This document shows, piece by piece, positions 1 through 6,766 of a DNA stretch of 15,509 bases (its first letter is position 1; the number at the start of each line of letters is the position of its first letter). A program made the position numbers and the translations under genes. The notes beneath the pieces were generated by a model. That model did no database searches. It was not told the origin of the DNA and was given only the letters and a program-made list of their open reading frames with translations. The stretch is from Limnochordia bacterium (GTDB lineage: Bacteria > Bacillota > Limnochordia > DUMW01), in assembly GCA_023230925.1 (NCBI GenBank), contig JALNWK010000060.1, positions 1 through 15,509 of the forward strand. The letters run 5' to 3'.

Positions 1-121
1 GATAATTTGAGCAAAACGGTGACAAAGAGGGTGGCCTTCTAGTCCGTGACAGTGGCCTTATCTGACCGTGAGGGTGGCCCTCTTTCTCCGTGAAGGTGGC
101 CTTATTCGATCGGAATACTCA
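1..121. mobile_element. Terminal end of an IS21-type insertion sequence, GTGGCC repeats
   Basis: The word GTGGCC occurs at 31, 52, 74 and 96, a spacing of 21, 22 and 22 bp, within imperfect units of the form CCGTGA-GGTGGCCTTAT. Arrays of short repeats next to the tips are known from IS21-family elements, where they are thought to bind the transposase. Read on the minus strand the tip would be TGAGTATTCCGATCG, starting with TG at about 121. That is where the reading frame of the neighbouring sugar-binding protein stops looking native. No transposase gene is inside the window, so the family assignment is inferred from repeat architecture only. Confidence 0.6.
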
Positions 122-335
122 TAAGACGGTCGGAGCTTGCCTCTCTTTTTATCAGCTTGACCACAATGTCATCTTGCTGGGCATTGAAAGCCTCAACCAT
201 CGGTTCGACATAATTCATATGGGTCTCGTGACCCCACACTTCAATCTCGATTGGTGCTCCTAACACGGGAATGCTCCCACCAAGGATTATTACTGAACAA
301 GCAACCAAAAACAGCAATATCTCATGTCTTTTCAT
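102..335 (-). pseudogene. ABC sugar transporter solute-binding protein, N-terminal fragment cut by an IS
   Basis: This is the first ~70 residues of an extracellular solute-binding protein of a carbohydrate ABC importer. It has an export signal (MKRHEILLFLVACSVIILGG) and then the typical mature start, with EIEVWGHETH followed by VEAFNAQQDDIVVK. Family members run to about 400-450 residues, so most of the ligand-binding domain is missing. The last residues (SIPIE and the stop at 102) appear to be encoded by the IS end. ATG at 333-335 is preceded by AGAGGAG at 8 nt. It starts 30 bp after the sialidase-like gene and is probably the last remaining gene of that operon. Membrane permeases, if they existed, lay beyond the insertion. 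Ligand specificity cannot be read from this fragment. Confidence 0.8.
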
Positions 336-365
336 TGGTGCGACTCCTCTCTTAGCTAGTAATGA

Positions 366-1985
366 CTAATCCAAGGACCAAAAGGTTGCCATCAAAACAG
401 GTTTCCGATGCACGAACTCCTTTTGGTAATAGACGGTCATGATTGTCCCGTCATCTAGCTGTATCGACGCGGGGTAACCTAGATCACCGTCTGGCGCATC
501 ATCCCTGATAATGATCTCATCATACTTGTTGAAGTCCAATCCATCGTCACTGATGCGCGCCCGTTGCCCATAGGGTTGCCAACGATACCCGTAGCTCAGT
601 AGCAGTCTTCCATCAGCAAGGAGCGTACAATGGGGCGGGTATCCCTTGAAATCGGCTTGATAAGGCTTACTCCAAGTCTTACCGTAATCATCGGAGTAAG
701 TGATCCACATATAGGGGATCAAACCATAGGGATTTCCGTATTCATCATCACCAGTTGTATGAGCCCTAATATATACGACAATGCGACCACTGGGCATCTG
801 CATGAAATGGGGTTCCCAATATCCGAGACCATAAATCTTCTTGTTTTCCACAACATATTTGGGCAAGTTAAAGATAATACCCGTTGTACTCCATGTATCT
901 CCTTGATCCGTCGAAGTATAGGCTGTTGCCGTATTTCCTGAAATGTTGCCCACGGCAAACAAACTGCCGTCGCCCAATTCAATCGGTCCATGGGGCTGGA
1001 AAGGATAGGGAATCAGATCCGACCAAGTCTCTCCTCGATCTTTGGATTTGATTATATAACCACCACCATACTGCTTCACAAGCTCTGAGGCCCTCACAGG
1101 GTCGATGGTACTGCTGTCTATGCCTTCCCACCACGCAACACGGGAACTAACGATGATGGTATCATCTTGTGTAACCATAATCCCTGGGTCGCGATCATCT
1201 AGCACCGTATCTACCACCACGGTACCATCATCCCAAGTTCTGCCATTATCCTTTGATCTATACAGAACGACCTTTCCATGACAATGGGTGTGACCCTTAC
1301 CCTCGTAGGTAACCACCAAAAGCTCCCCATCGGATAACTTGGCTACTGTTGGCCATGCGTAATATACATTCGGTCTTTGGGCGATAATCACCGTATCATG
1401 TTCTTTACCTTCACCACGTGTCTGAGCTTCTGTGACCGGTACCGATACCTCATCCTTCTTAGCGTCGTACAACTGCAATTCCACCTGTACCGGGAAGTGT
1501 GTCGCCCTTAGGCCCACGTAAATATCATACTCACCCTTTAGGTCAGGGAAAAACCGCAGGGCAGGTACCGGGGTGTGGGCACCAGCATAAAGGCTCTTGT
1601 TGCCTATGCCACCCATATGATCACTTCGTACAGCCCATTTGCCACCACTTCGTTGGTACATCTGAAAGTCCTGTTGATTCGAGACGCCTACAAGGGAGGC
1701 AGCTGGTTGTAGCTTATCAAACTCGGTCCACAAGCCTTCGGCACCTGTCTTAGAGTTGACAAATCGAAAATAGTCGATGAAAACTGTCTCACCCACACTG
1801 TCGATTTCAATACCTTTTCCCGTTAGATCAACATTTTTTATCCACAATTGCTCTTCCCACCAATGGTGCTCGGGAGTAGCCAGTGAAGCTGTAATCACAT
1901 CCAAGCCTCCTTCTTCTGCAGTCAATACACTTGCTTGCACCAATAGCATTAACATGATAAATAAAGCAACCTGCGTTCTTGCCAT
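366..1985 (-). CDS. Secreted sialidase-like (BNR/Asp-box) propeller protein with N-terminal HWWEE module
   Basis: The 539-residue protein has a signal peptide (residues 1-~23), an N-terminal module (~28-174) and a sialidase-superfamily beta-propeller (~195-539). Four Asp-boxes of the form S-x-D-x-G-x-T-W are visible: SKDNGRTW (244-251), SKDRGETW (314-321), STDQGDTW (358-365) and SDDYGKTW (431-438). I see no FRIP motif of classical GH33 sialidases (the equivalent stretch reads RPNVYYAWPTVAKLSDG), so a true sialidase activity is not assured. A related exo-glycosidase or a glycan-binding propeller is possible. The N-terminal module is paralogous to the three small exported proteins encoded just upstream and carries HHWWEEQLW and GEYDIYVGLRA. 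The start ATG at 1983-1985 follows AGAAGG at 4 nt. The gene lies 240 bp after the last small-module gene. That gap holds no gene I can support. Confidence 0.85.
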   Translation of the reverse strand: MARTQVALFIMLMLLVQASVLTAEEGGLDVITASLATPEHHWWEEQLWIKNVDLTGKGIEIDSVGETVFIDYFRFVNSKTGAEGLWTEFDKLQPAASLVGVSNQQDFQMYQRSGGKWAVRSDHMGGIGNKSLYAGAHTPVPALRFFPDLKGEYDIYVGLRATHFPVQVELQLYDAKKDEVSVPVTEAQTRGEGKEHDTVIIAQRPNVYYAWPTVAKLSDGELLVVTYEGKGHTHCHGKVVLYRSKDNGRTWDDGTVVVDTVLDDRDPGIMVTQDDTIIVSSRVAWWEGIDSSTIDPVRASELVKQYGGGYIIKSKDRGETWSDLIPYPFQPHGPIELGDGSLFAVGNISGNTATAYTSTDQGDTWSTTGIIFNLPKYVVENKKIYGLGYWEPHFMQMPSGRIVVYIRAHTTGDDEYGNPYGLIPYMWITYSDDYGKTWSKPYQADFKGYPPHCTLLADGRLLLSYGYRWQPYGQRARISDDGLDFNKYDEIIIRDDAPDGDLGYPASIQLDDGTIMTVYYQKEFVHRKPVLMATFWSLD

Positions 1986-2225
1986 GCATCCTTCTTCCCT
2001 TCTGCGGGCAAAGACCTAGTAACAACATGGACATTCGGAGTGGTCATGACCCACAACTATTCGATTCAGACTGTTGTTTTTCCGACTGAAGACATTACTT
2101 TCGTCCCCAGCGCCACGTTCTACCGCGTAGCCCAGTGGGTACAGTCTACAATAGGTCAACCGATGCATCTGTGGGGGTAAGGCTAATGGGCTTTTGCCTA
2201 TCGCAGATACATCAACTAGGACCAG

Positions 2226-2753
2226 TCACTCATTCAAATCCACTACTCGTAACCCAAACCGGTTTGGATCATGTGTGGCACGAACACAAACATAAATGTC
2301 ATACGCACCGCTTAGTCCCGGATTCAAGGTAACATTGGGAACCTGTTCCATATCGGCATTGGCATTAAGGCTTTGACCACCTACATCACCCATATTCGCA
2401 TCTATCCGGATACCCCATTGGTCAGCTATATCTGCATATGCAGCGTAGCCGTCAACCTCAACCCATGCACCTTTAGGCATTAGACTTGTAAACTTCGTCC
2501 AGGTTAATGCCTGGCCTCCATCGATAGGGGCGAACCGAAAGTAGTTGATTAACACACGATCTCCTAGATACTTGATCTCGATACCCTTACCATCTAGTTC
2601 TACCCCTGACTTCCATAGGACTTCTTCCCACCAGTGATAGTCGGTTCTACCCTCTGAAGCTGTAATCACGTCAAACTCCGCTTCTGCGGCAAATGCTGTA
2701 ACATACATGCTCAGTAACATCATAGCAACTAGGATCAATCCCGTTTTCTTCAC
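2226..2753 (-). CDS. Small exported stand-alone HWWEE-module protein (copy 1)
   Basis: About 175 residues: an export signal (KKTGLILVAMMLLSMYVTAF, cleavage near AFA-A) followed by a single module and nothing else. Landmarks are YHWWEEVLWKSGVELDGK, GDRVLINYFRF, WGIRIDANMG, GGQSL and AYDIYVCVRA. The module ends at the C-terminus (RVVDLNE), the same point where the sialidase-like protein passes into its propeller. I start it at GTG 2751-2753, because AAAGGGGG lies 9 nt upstream and this gives a clean signal peptide. An ATG at 2784-2786 would add 11 residues in front and has no comparable ribosome site. I do not recognise the family. Size, export and placement before a glycan-acting propeller suggest a carbohydrate-binding or adhesin-like role (inference). 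Confidence 0.8.
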   Translation of the reverse strand: MKKTGLILVAMMLLSMYVTAFAAEAEFDVITASEGRTDYHWWEEVLWKSGVELDGKGIEIKYLGDRVLINYFRFAPIDGGQALTWTKFTSLMPKGAWVEVDGYAAYADIADQWGIRIDANMGDVGGQSLNANADMEQVPNVTLNPGLSGAYDIYVCVRATHDPNRFGLRVVDLNE

Positions 2754-2807
2754 CGTTTCGGTCCCCCTTTGGCCAGAATATCCCATTTCAAATACGACGC
2801 CTTACAC

Positions 2808-3326
2808 CTAATCAACTAGCCGCAGCCCAACACGACTTACAGCGTCTACTGCTCTGATACTAATATAGATACTATAGGTACCCGTCAGCCCGGGATAGAA
2901 ACTAACATTGGGCAACTGCTCCATGTTTGTGTGGGCGGCCAGGCTTTGGCCACCTGTAGCACCCATATTGGCATCTGTTCGTATCCCCCATTTGTCGGTA
3001 ATACCCACATAGGCCTGGGAGCCGTCTGCTTCAATCAATGCTTCTGCCGGGAGAAGACTCGTAAACTTTGTCCAGATTATTGGTTCAGTACCATCATCAG
3101 GAACGAACTTGAAGTAGTTGATTAACAGGCGATCTCCTAGATACTTAAGTTCAATGCCTTTGCCATCAAGTTTTACTCCTGACTTCCACAACATCTCCTC
3201 CCACCAATGGTATGTAGCTGTACCCTCTGGAGCCGTCATCACATCAAAATCTGCTTCTGCAGCAAACGCAGTTATGTGTACACTAAGCACCAATAACGCA
3301 ACGATCATTAATACAGCCTTTTTCAT
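2808..3326 (-). CDS. Small exported stand-alone HWWEE-module protein (copy 2)
   Basis: About 172 residues: signal peptide (MKKAVLMIVALLVLSVHITA, then FAAEA) plus one module closely matching its two neighbours. Shared blocks include YHWWEEMLWKSGVKLDGKGI, YLGDRLLINYFKFVP, DGTEP, ALIEADGSQAYVGITDKWGI and ANMGATGGQSL. It is closest to copy 3 (the lipoprotein) by eye. GGGAGG lies 4 nt before ATG 3330-3332 and 10 nt before ATG 3324-3326. Both start in frame and differ by two residues; the longer possible start at 3356 lacks a ribosome site. It sits 54 bp upstream of copy 1 and 49 bp downstream of copy 3, consistent with co-transcription from the promoter at 4227. Function is unknown; a secreted glycan-binding module is the leading guess. 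Confidence 0.8.
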   Translation of the reverse strand: MKKAVLMIVALLVLSVHITAFAAEADFDVMTAPEGTATYHWWEEMLWKSGVKLDGKGIELKYLGDRLLINYFKFVPDDGTEPIIWTKFTSLLPAEALIEADGSQAYVGITDKWGIRTDANMGATGGQSLAAHTNMEQLPNVSFYPGLTGTYSIYISIRAVDAVSRVGLRLVD

Positions 3327-3375
3327 AGTCATTATTCCTCCCTTTAGGTCGTGCATTTGATTTCACTACCAAATG

Positions 3376-3915
3376 TTACTCGGAATCGATCATTCTTAAT
3401 CCAAAACAGCTTACCGCGTCTACTGCCCGGACATTGACGTAGATGTTGTACTTACCTGTTAATCCGGGATTGAAGGTAAGGTTGGGTAATGGCTGCATAT
3501 TCGCATGGGCAGTGAGACTCTGTTCACCTGTAGCACCCATATTCGCATCAATTCGTATGCCCCATTTGTCGGTAATACCTACATAGACCTGGGAGCCATC
3601 GGCTTCGATCAATGCTTCTGCCGGATGAAGACTCACAAAGTCAGTCCAAATCACCGGTTCTGTACCATCAACAGGCACAAACTTGAAGTAATTGATCAGC
3701 ACACGGTCACCTGTGTACTTAATCTCAATGGATTTGTTGTCTAGCTCAACACCGCTTTTCCATAGAACATCCTCCCACCAATGGCGGGTAGGTTGGCCGA
3801 AGGGAGCCGTAATTAGTTCGAACTCAGGTCCGTCAATTCCTTCATCAAGATGGAAACACCCACCAATGGCCAATACAGCAAGCAGAACCGCACCATACTT
3901 CCAAATAGATTGCAT
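3376..3915 (-). CDS. HWWEE-module lipoprotein (copy 3), first gene of the operon
   Basis: A 179-residue protein with a probable lipoprotein signal: MQSIWKYGAVLLAVLAIGGC, with Cys20 as the candidate lipidated residue (lipobox IGGC, slightly atypical at -2). After a short linker follows one module: RHWWEDVLWKSGVELDNKSI, GDRVLINYFKFVPVDGTEP, ALIEADGSQVYVGITDKWGI, ANMGATGEQSL, YNIYVNVRAVDAV. Unlike the two following copies, which look freely secreted, this one would stay on the outer face of the membrane. ATG 3913-3915 follows AGGAGG at 11 nt. It is the first gene after the strong promoter and long leader. No catalytic signature is evident. A surface glycan receptor is the simplest reading, but that is inference. 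Confidence 0.8.
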   Translation of the reverse strand: MQSIWKYGAVLLAVLAIGGCFHLDEGIDGPEFELITAPFGQPTRHWWEDVLWKSGVELDNKSIEIKYTGDRVLINYFKFVPVDGTEPVIWTDFVSLHPAEALIEADGSQVYVGITDKWGIRIDANMGATGEQSLTAHANMQPLPNLTFNPGLTGKYNIYVNVRAVDAVSCFGLRMIDSE

Positions 3916-4192
3916 ACCTAATGTTACCTCCTCTTCATCTTGTTACTGACCGTGACTCCCCACGTGTAATTCACTTTTGAGTACAGAACCGAAAGCCACT
4001 AACCATCCTCCGCCTTTGGTCCCCATACTCAGTCTAGAAACCCTAACCCCCTTCCATCAACTCCGGTCGTTCTTACTCGTATAACCTAGAGCGTAATTTG
4101 ATGCCATAGTAAGTTAACAACCATCCACAGTCTGATGATATGTAACGTAGTCCAATCCATATCATCGTAGATCTGATGAATGGATTATTGTA
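3916..4192 (-). other. Long 5' leader with two mutually exclusive stems
   Basis: The predicted transcript start (~4192) leaves an untranslated leader of about 277 nt before the lipoprotein ATG. Near its 5' end, AATCCAT-a-TCATC (4154-4166) can pair with GATGAATGGATT (4175-4186). The same strand segment CATATCATC (4158-4166) is also perfectly complementary to GATGATATG (4134-4142). The two stems therefore exclude one another. No U-tract terminator follows either stem, and the remainder of the leader shows no gene. The elements could work as RNA (stabilising or switching hairpin) or as DNA (operator pairs for a regulator). Confidence 0.45.
4168..4181 (-). promoter_or_regulatory. Shared start-site motif, P1 copy
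   Basis: The minus strand reads ATTCATCAGATCTA, matching the consensus ATTSATCAGATMTA also found after promoters P2 and P3. It lies 17 nt beyond the -10 box, about +11 to +24. A second partial copy of the core (CTGATGA on the plus strand) occurs 41 bp further on at 4132-4138, versus 4173-4179 here. This is likely an operator; the protein that binds it is unknown, and the nearby GntR regulator is the obvious candidate. Confidence 0.5.
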
Positions 4193-4198
4193 TTTCTC

Positions 4199-4227
4199 AT
4201 TATAATGTTTGATACTACGATTGTCAA
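4199..4227 (-). promoter_or_regulatory. Consensus sigma-A promoter P1 for the module/sialidase operon
   Basis: On the minus strand, TTGACA (4227-4222), a 17-bp spacer and TATAAT (4204-4199) match the vegetative consensus in all twelve positions. It points toward the lipoprotein gene with no other gene between them, so it most likely drives 3915 down to the solute-binding protein fragment. A promoter this strong usually implies control by a repressor or leader; candidate sites lie directly downstream. Confidence 0.85.
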
Positions 4228-4867
4228 GAGCTTCTTCTTAACCCGGTTCCCACCAGTACGCAGTGCTTTATCGGCTGTGTAACTGTAATCAAGACCGAAA
4301 AATAATCATAAACCCTTTTTGGATATTTGGCAATATTCAGTCCGGCAATATCGACATCGCTTCTTTTATCAGGGTGGAGGAATACTGTTAGCGCACATTA
4401 TGTTGGGCTGTGGGATATGCGGTGATGAACCACCTTCCGAGAGAAGAAAATGAAAGGCGCCTATCAGGTCATTTGCGCTGTGCGGGTAGCTGTGCGACTG
4501 TTCTATGGCAGAAGGAACATGGCCCGATAGCATCTGAGCGGAATCCGTACGAACGGCCAAACGGTCTTTCTCAACAGTCAAAAGCTCTTCCGCCACATTC
4601 TAAGCAACAACGCTTGAAATTGTGCCTTTGTATATATCTAATCCGACATAGAGGGTAGAATATCTATAGGGTCAGCCTCCTCGTGTGTAGCTCTGGTCTA
4701 ACTACTTGTTTTTGCTGAGGATAGTCAAGTCCAACCTACGTTCTGGCGAATGGGGCTGGCCCTGCCAGTAATCTATTGTATGGATTTTAACCGTTCAGTA
4801 TAGGAATACGGAATTAGCTGCCGTAGAGTAGTTTCTTTGTACGCCTCTTCATCGTGGGATATCATAC
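4228..4867. other. Long stretch without a supportable gene
   Basis: About 640 bp upstream of P1 shows no convincing reading frame. Frames of 75-82 codons on either strand here (4369-4596 minus, 4410-4658 plus) overlap each other, lack ribosome sites and have no recognisable motif. A short direct repeat, GGCAATAT, occurs at 4329-4336 and 4344-4351. The stretch is probably decayed coding DNA, like its neighbour on the right. Confidence 0.4.
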
Positions 4868-5432
4868 TTAGCGTTTTTGCGGATTCCTCACAAAGGCTGT
4901 AACCACATCGTGCAGGATCTCTAGTTCGTCTGCATCAAACACGCTCGCGTCAAACTGATCACTCGTCACCATAGCTTCATCTTCATAGTTACCGAAATAG
5001 CATACTTCGGTATCCACTACGCCAGTCTCCTATAAGTAGGCAAGCACGGTATCATGGTTCAATGGTGTTGGTCCGTAATCATGGGGAACCGGTCAATACA
5101 GACTCCTTAACCCAACCTGGCTGTAGGTTTCAAGCTTGTACCAGAGCAGCTAGTGGATTTCCATAGGGAGGCGGTATGTTAGATTATCTGGTCAGAAAAC
5201 ACTAAAGATCCAACCATGCAGCTGTTATGTTTGGCCGGATCTTCATGATAGTTCCGTTCTAGATGTCATATGCCGTCCTGATCTGTCCACAACCGTAAGC
5301 TAACCATGTAGACTAATTCTTGAATCTTTCCTAGTCTGCGTCCGGCAAGAGGACAGCCGTTTCATGTTCGTCATCCACCGTATTCATCATTTACGCGTTG
5401 CCCGAATTGCTATTGCTCCATCGAGACCCACT
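4868..5432 (-). pseudogene. Decayed gene of unknown family
   Basis: Reading leftwards from the GntR stop, protein-like stretches appear in shifting frames, broken by in-frame stops. The best preserved part is the C-terminal end. It reads HDYGPTPLNHDTVLAYL, then a TAG at 5030-5032, then ETGVVDTEVCYFGNYEDEAM, DQFDASVFDADELEILHDVV and a normal stop at 4868. Earlier pieces include ETAVLLPDAD, STWLAYGCGQIRTAYDI and NGTIMKIRPNITAAWLDL, with TAG codons between them. A further TGA lies at 5093-5095, and at least one frameshift is needed. The acidic, well-ordered C-terminal part looks like real former protein. I do not recognise the family, and the upstream pieces are less certain than the last 70 codons. 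Confidence 0.45.
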
Positions 5433-6176
5433 TTAGGCCCCTAATGTATCTTCCTTTAGTTCCTCATTAAACCAAGCGAAGTGCTTTGTTAACGCCTTCG
5501 TTGCTCCCGCAAGGTCCCCTTGTGCTAAAGCACTAGTGATCTCACGGTGTTCATCTAGGATCCGCCTTTGCTTATCCGCATAATACTTTAGGCCGTATAC
5601 CCTCTCGCTCTGCACGAAGAAGTCCCCCACCACTGAGACAAATCTCTGGGTTACTTCACTATCTACACAGCGGAATAAAGTTTCGTGAAACCGAACATCT
5701 TCAGCCACAAAATCCTGTTCTGTACTACTGATGGCAGCCTCCATTTCTTGGAGTCTCTTTTCTAAACTCGCTACCGTCCTTGCCCGGAGCTTTTCATTCC
5801 CACCGATGTACTGTACTAGTCCTAGTTCCAAGATCAAACGCAGTTGATGCAATTCCCGCAGTCCATCGGGGCTGAAATACAAGCCATAGGCCATATTATC
5901 AATAAACTGGATGGGATCTACGTTCTTTACGACTGTTCCTTCCCGTCTACGGATCTCCACAACACCGAGCACAGAAAGACTCTTCACCGCTTCCCGCACA
6001 GATGACCTGCCTACACCAAACATCTCGGCAAGTTCATCTTCTGACGGCAACTTGTCCCCAGGTTGAAGATTCTGTTGAATAATGTATTTACGTAGATTCT
6101 CCGCCACCTGTTCATACAGGGGACGCCTTTCAATGGCAAGTATGTCACTTTTCAATTGCAACCCCGCCTCTTTCAT
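5433..6176 (-). CDS. FadR-subfamily GntR transcription regulator
   Basis: A ~247-residue regulator. The winged-helix GntR domain (residues ~18-85) contains PLYEQVAENLRKYI, LQPGDKLPSEDELAEMFGVG and RSSVREAVKSLSVLGVV. The C-terminal FCD ligand-binding domain (~105-235) shows the usual metal-site pattern: D160 and H164 (DVRFH), H210 (DEHREI) and H232 (TKHFAWF). A longer frame reaches 6224, but promoter P2 has its -10 at 6205-6210, so translation must begin downstream. I use ATG 6174-6176. TTG 6153-6155 is an alternative with a better ribosome site (GAGGCGGGG, 6 nt). The shared 14-bp motif touches the ATG, so autoregulation is likely. Family members usually sense sugar acids or related metabolites; the ligand here is unknown. 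Confidence 0.85.
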   Translation of the reverse strand: MKEAGLQLKSDILAIERRPLYEQVAENLRKYIIQQNLQPGDKLPSEDELAEMFGVGRSSVREAVKSLSVLGVVEIRRREGTVVKNVDPIQFIDNMAYGLYFSPDGLRELHQLRLILELGLVQYIGGNEKLRARTVASLEKRLQEMEAAISSTEQDFVAEDVRFHETLFRCVDSEVTQRFVSVVGDFFVQSERVYGLKYYADKQRRILDEHREITSALAQGDLAGATKALTKHFAWFNEELKEDTLGA

Positions 6177-6189
6177 AGATCTGATCAAT
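6176..6189 (-). promoter_or_regulatory. Shared start-site motif, P2 copy
   Basis: The minus strand reads ATTGATCAGATCTA, 15 nt beyond the P2 -10 box and abutting the GntR ATG. Twelve bases (ATCTGATCAATC on the plus strand, 6179-6190) are identical to the P3 copy. An 8-bp piece of it, ATCAATCC, recurs at 6233-6240 just upstream of the -35 box, so the promoter is flanked by direct repeats 49 bp apart. Confidence 0.5.
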
Positions 6190-6204
6190 CCAATAGCCAG
6201 CTCA

Positions 6205-6232
6205 ATTATATAACAATACACCAAATTGTCAA
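6205..6232 (-). promoter_or_regulatory. Sigma-A promoter P2 for the GntR gene
   Basis: The minus strand carries TTGACA (6232-6227), a 16-bp spacer and TATAAT (6210-6205). The expected start near 6198 lies about 22 nt before the GntR ATG, which rules out the longer start at 6224. A perfect 14-bp palindrome sits 11 bp upstream of the -35 box. Confidence 0.8.
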
Positions 6233-6243
6233 ATCAATCCATA

Positions 6244-6257
6244 GCATCTGCAGATGC
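6244..6257. promoter_or_regulatory. Perfect 14-bp palindrome upstream of P2
   Basis: GCATCTGCAGATGC is fully self-complementary and lies just upstream of the P2 -35 box, a position suited to an activator or upstream operator. Its half (CAGAT/ATCTG) also occurs in the 14-bp start-site motif, so the same protein might bind both. Not tested. Confidence 0.4.
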
Positions 6258-6406
6258 GCTCCTAACCACAAAGAGCGATCCCTGCTCTCCCACTGTCTTC
6301 TGTCTGAGAAGCGACTACTTGCTTTGGGCTCTTTCTTTCCCCAGCTGCAACGCAGGGACTAGACGATTAATACAAGGCACATATGTACCACCCATATCGC
6401 TAATCT

Positions 6407-6420
6407 TATATCTGATCAAT
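6407..6420 (-). promoter_or_regulatory. Shared start-site motif, P3 copy
   Basis: The minus strand reads ATTGATCAGATATA, 19 nt beyond the P3 -10 box. It is the third copy of ATTSATCAGATMTA, each in the same orientation and nearly the same place relative to a consensus promoter. A 26-codon frame begins just downstream (6395 to 6315) but has no clear ribosome site. Confidence 0.5.
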
Positions 6421-6439
6421 CGTGACATCGTATGTATCA

Positions 6440-6468
6440 ATTGTAATTGGTCATGTAGGGATTGTCAA
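6440..6468 (-). promoter_or_regulatory. Sigma-A promoter P3, leftward
   Basis: The minus strand has TTGACA (6468-6463), a 17-bp spacer and TACAAT (6445-6440). CAATTGTAATTG (6438-6449), a near-palindrome, covers the -10. The next intact gene downstream is the GntR regulator, about 257 nt away, so P3 may be a second, distal promoter for it, or the surviving promoter of a lost gene. Confidence 0.6.
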
Positions 6469-6766
6469 ACCATCGCGACCACCATTTTTGCAGCGATCCA
6501 ATAAAGCCATCCTGAATAAGGCCTTGCATACCAACGGTTCCGGGGATCCTCTTCGTCGAGTTGTTTGATCAGCACTTCCGCAATTGGGATGGGAACAACC
6601 GGCTAAAACATAGTGCTGATGCACAGTAATACTAAATCATGACACGGATAGACCCTTTAGACCAAGGATTCACAACAAATCCAATAGATCGATCCGCACG
6701 AATTGCCCGATAACGACCGCATATACCGGTATCGAAACCTATTCCTATCGGTGCTCTAGCGCTCAC
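6469..6766 (-). other. Probable decayed coding DNA
   Basis: No intact gene. On the minus strand a 45-codon open stretch ends at the TGA at 6465-6467. It reads VVPIPIAEVLIKQLDEEDPR then NRWYARPYSGWLYWIAAKMV, and an in-frame TAG lies just before it. It has the look of a protein C-terminus with a hydrophobic tail but matches no family I can name. About 30 bp nearest the isomerase remnant (6737-6766) match the sequence after the intact isomerase (10927-10955), showing that the duplicated segment ran past the stop codon. Confidence 0.35.

Noticed and set aside
1..121. Evenly spaced repeats at both window edges could be CRISPR or an origin iteron array.
   Set aside because: Repeat words are short and imperfect, the spacers are too small for CRISPR, and each array ends exactly where a gene is cut, which fits IS termini better.
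630..941. Long plus-strand frames opposite the sialidase-like and GH20 genes.
   Set aside because: They are antisense shadows of well-supported genes with no ribosome sites or domain signatures.
1986..2225. After the TGA of module copy 1 the frame stays open for about 65 codons and is in phase with the sialidase-like gene, suggesting a once longer protein or readthrough.
   Set aside because: The stop coincides with the natural end of the module in all copies, the following residues match nothing in the sialidase-like protein, and an open run of this length can arise by chance.
4369..4658. Overlapping frames of 75 and 82 codons on opposite strands.
   Set aside because: Neither has a ribosome site, a recognisable motif or a context that supports it; they are probably chance frames in decayed DNA.
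6315..6395. A 26-codon frame downstream of P3 that could be a leader peptide.
   Set aside because: No clear ribosome site, no run of a single amino acid codon, and no attenuator following it.
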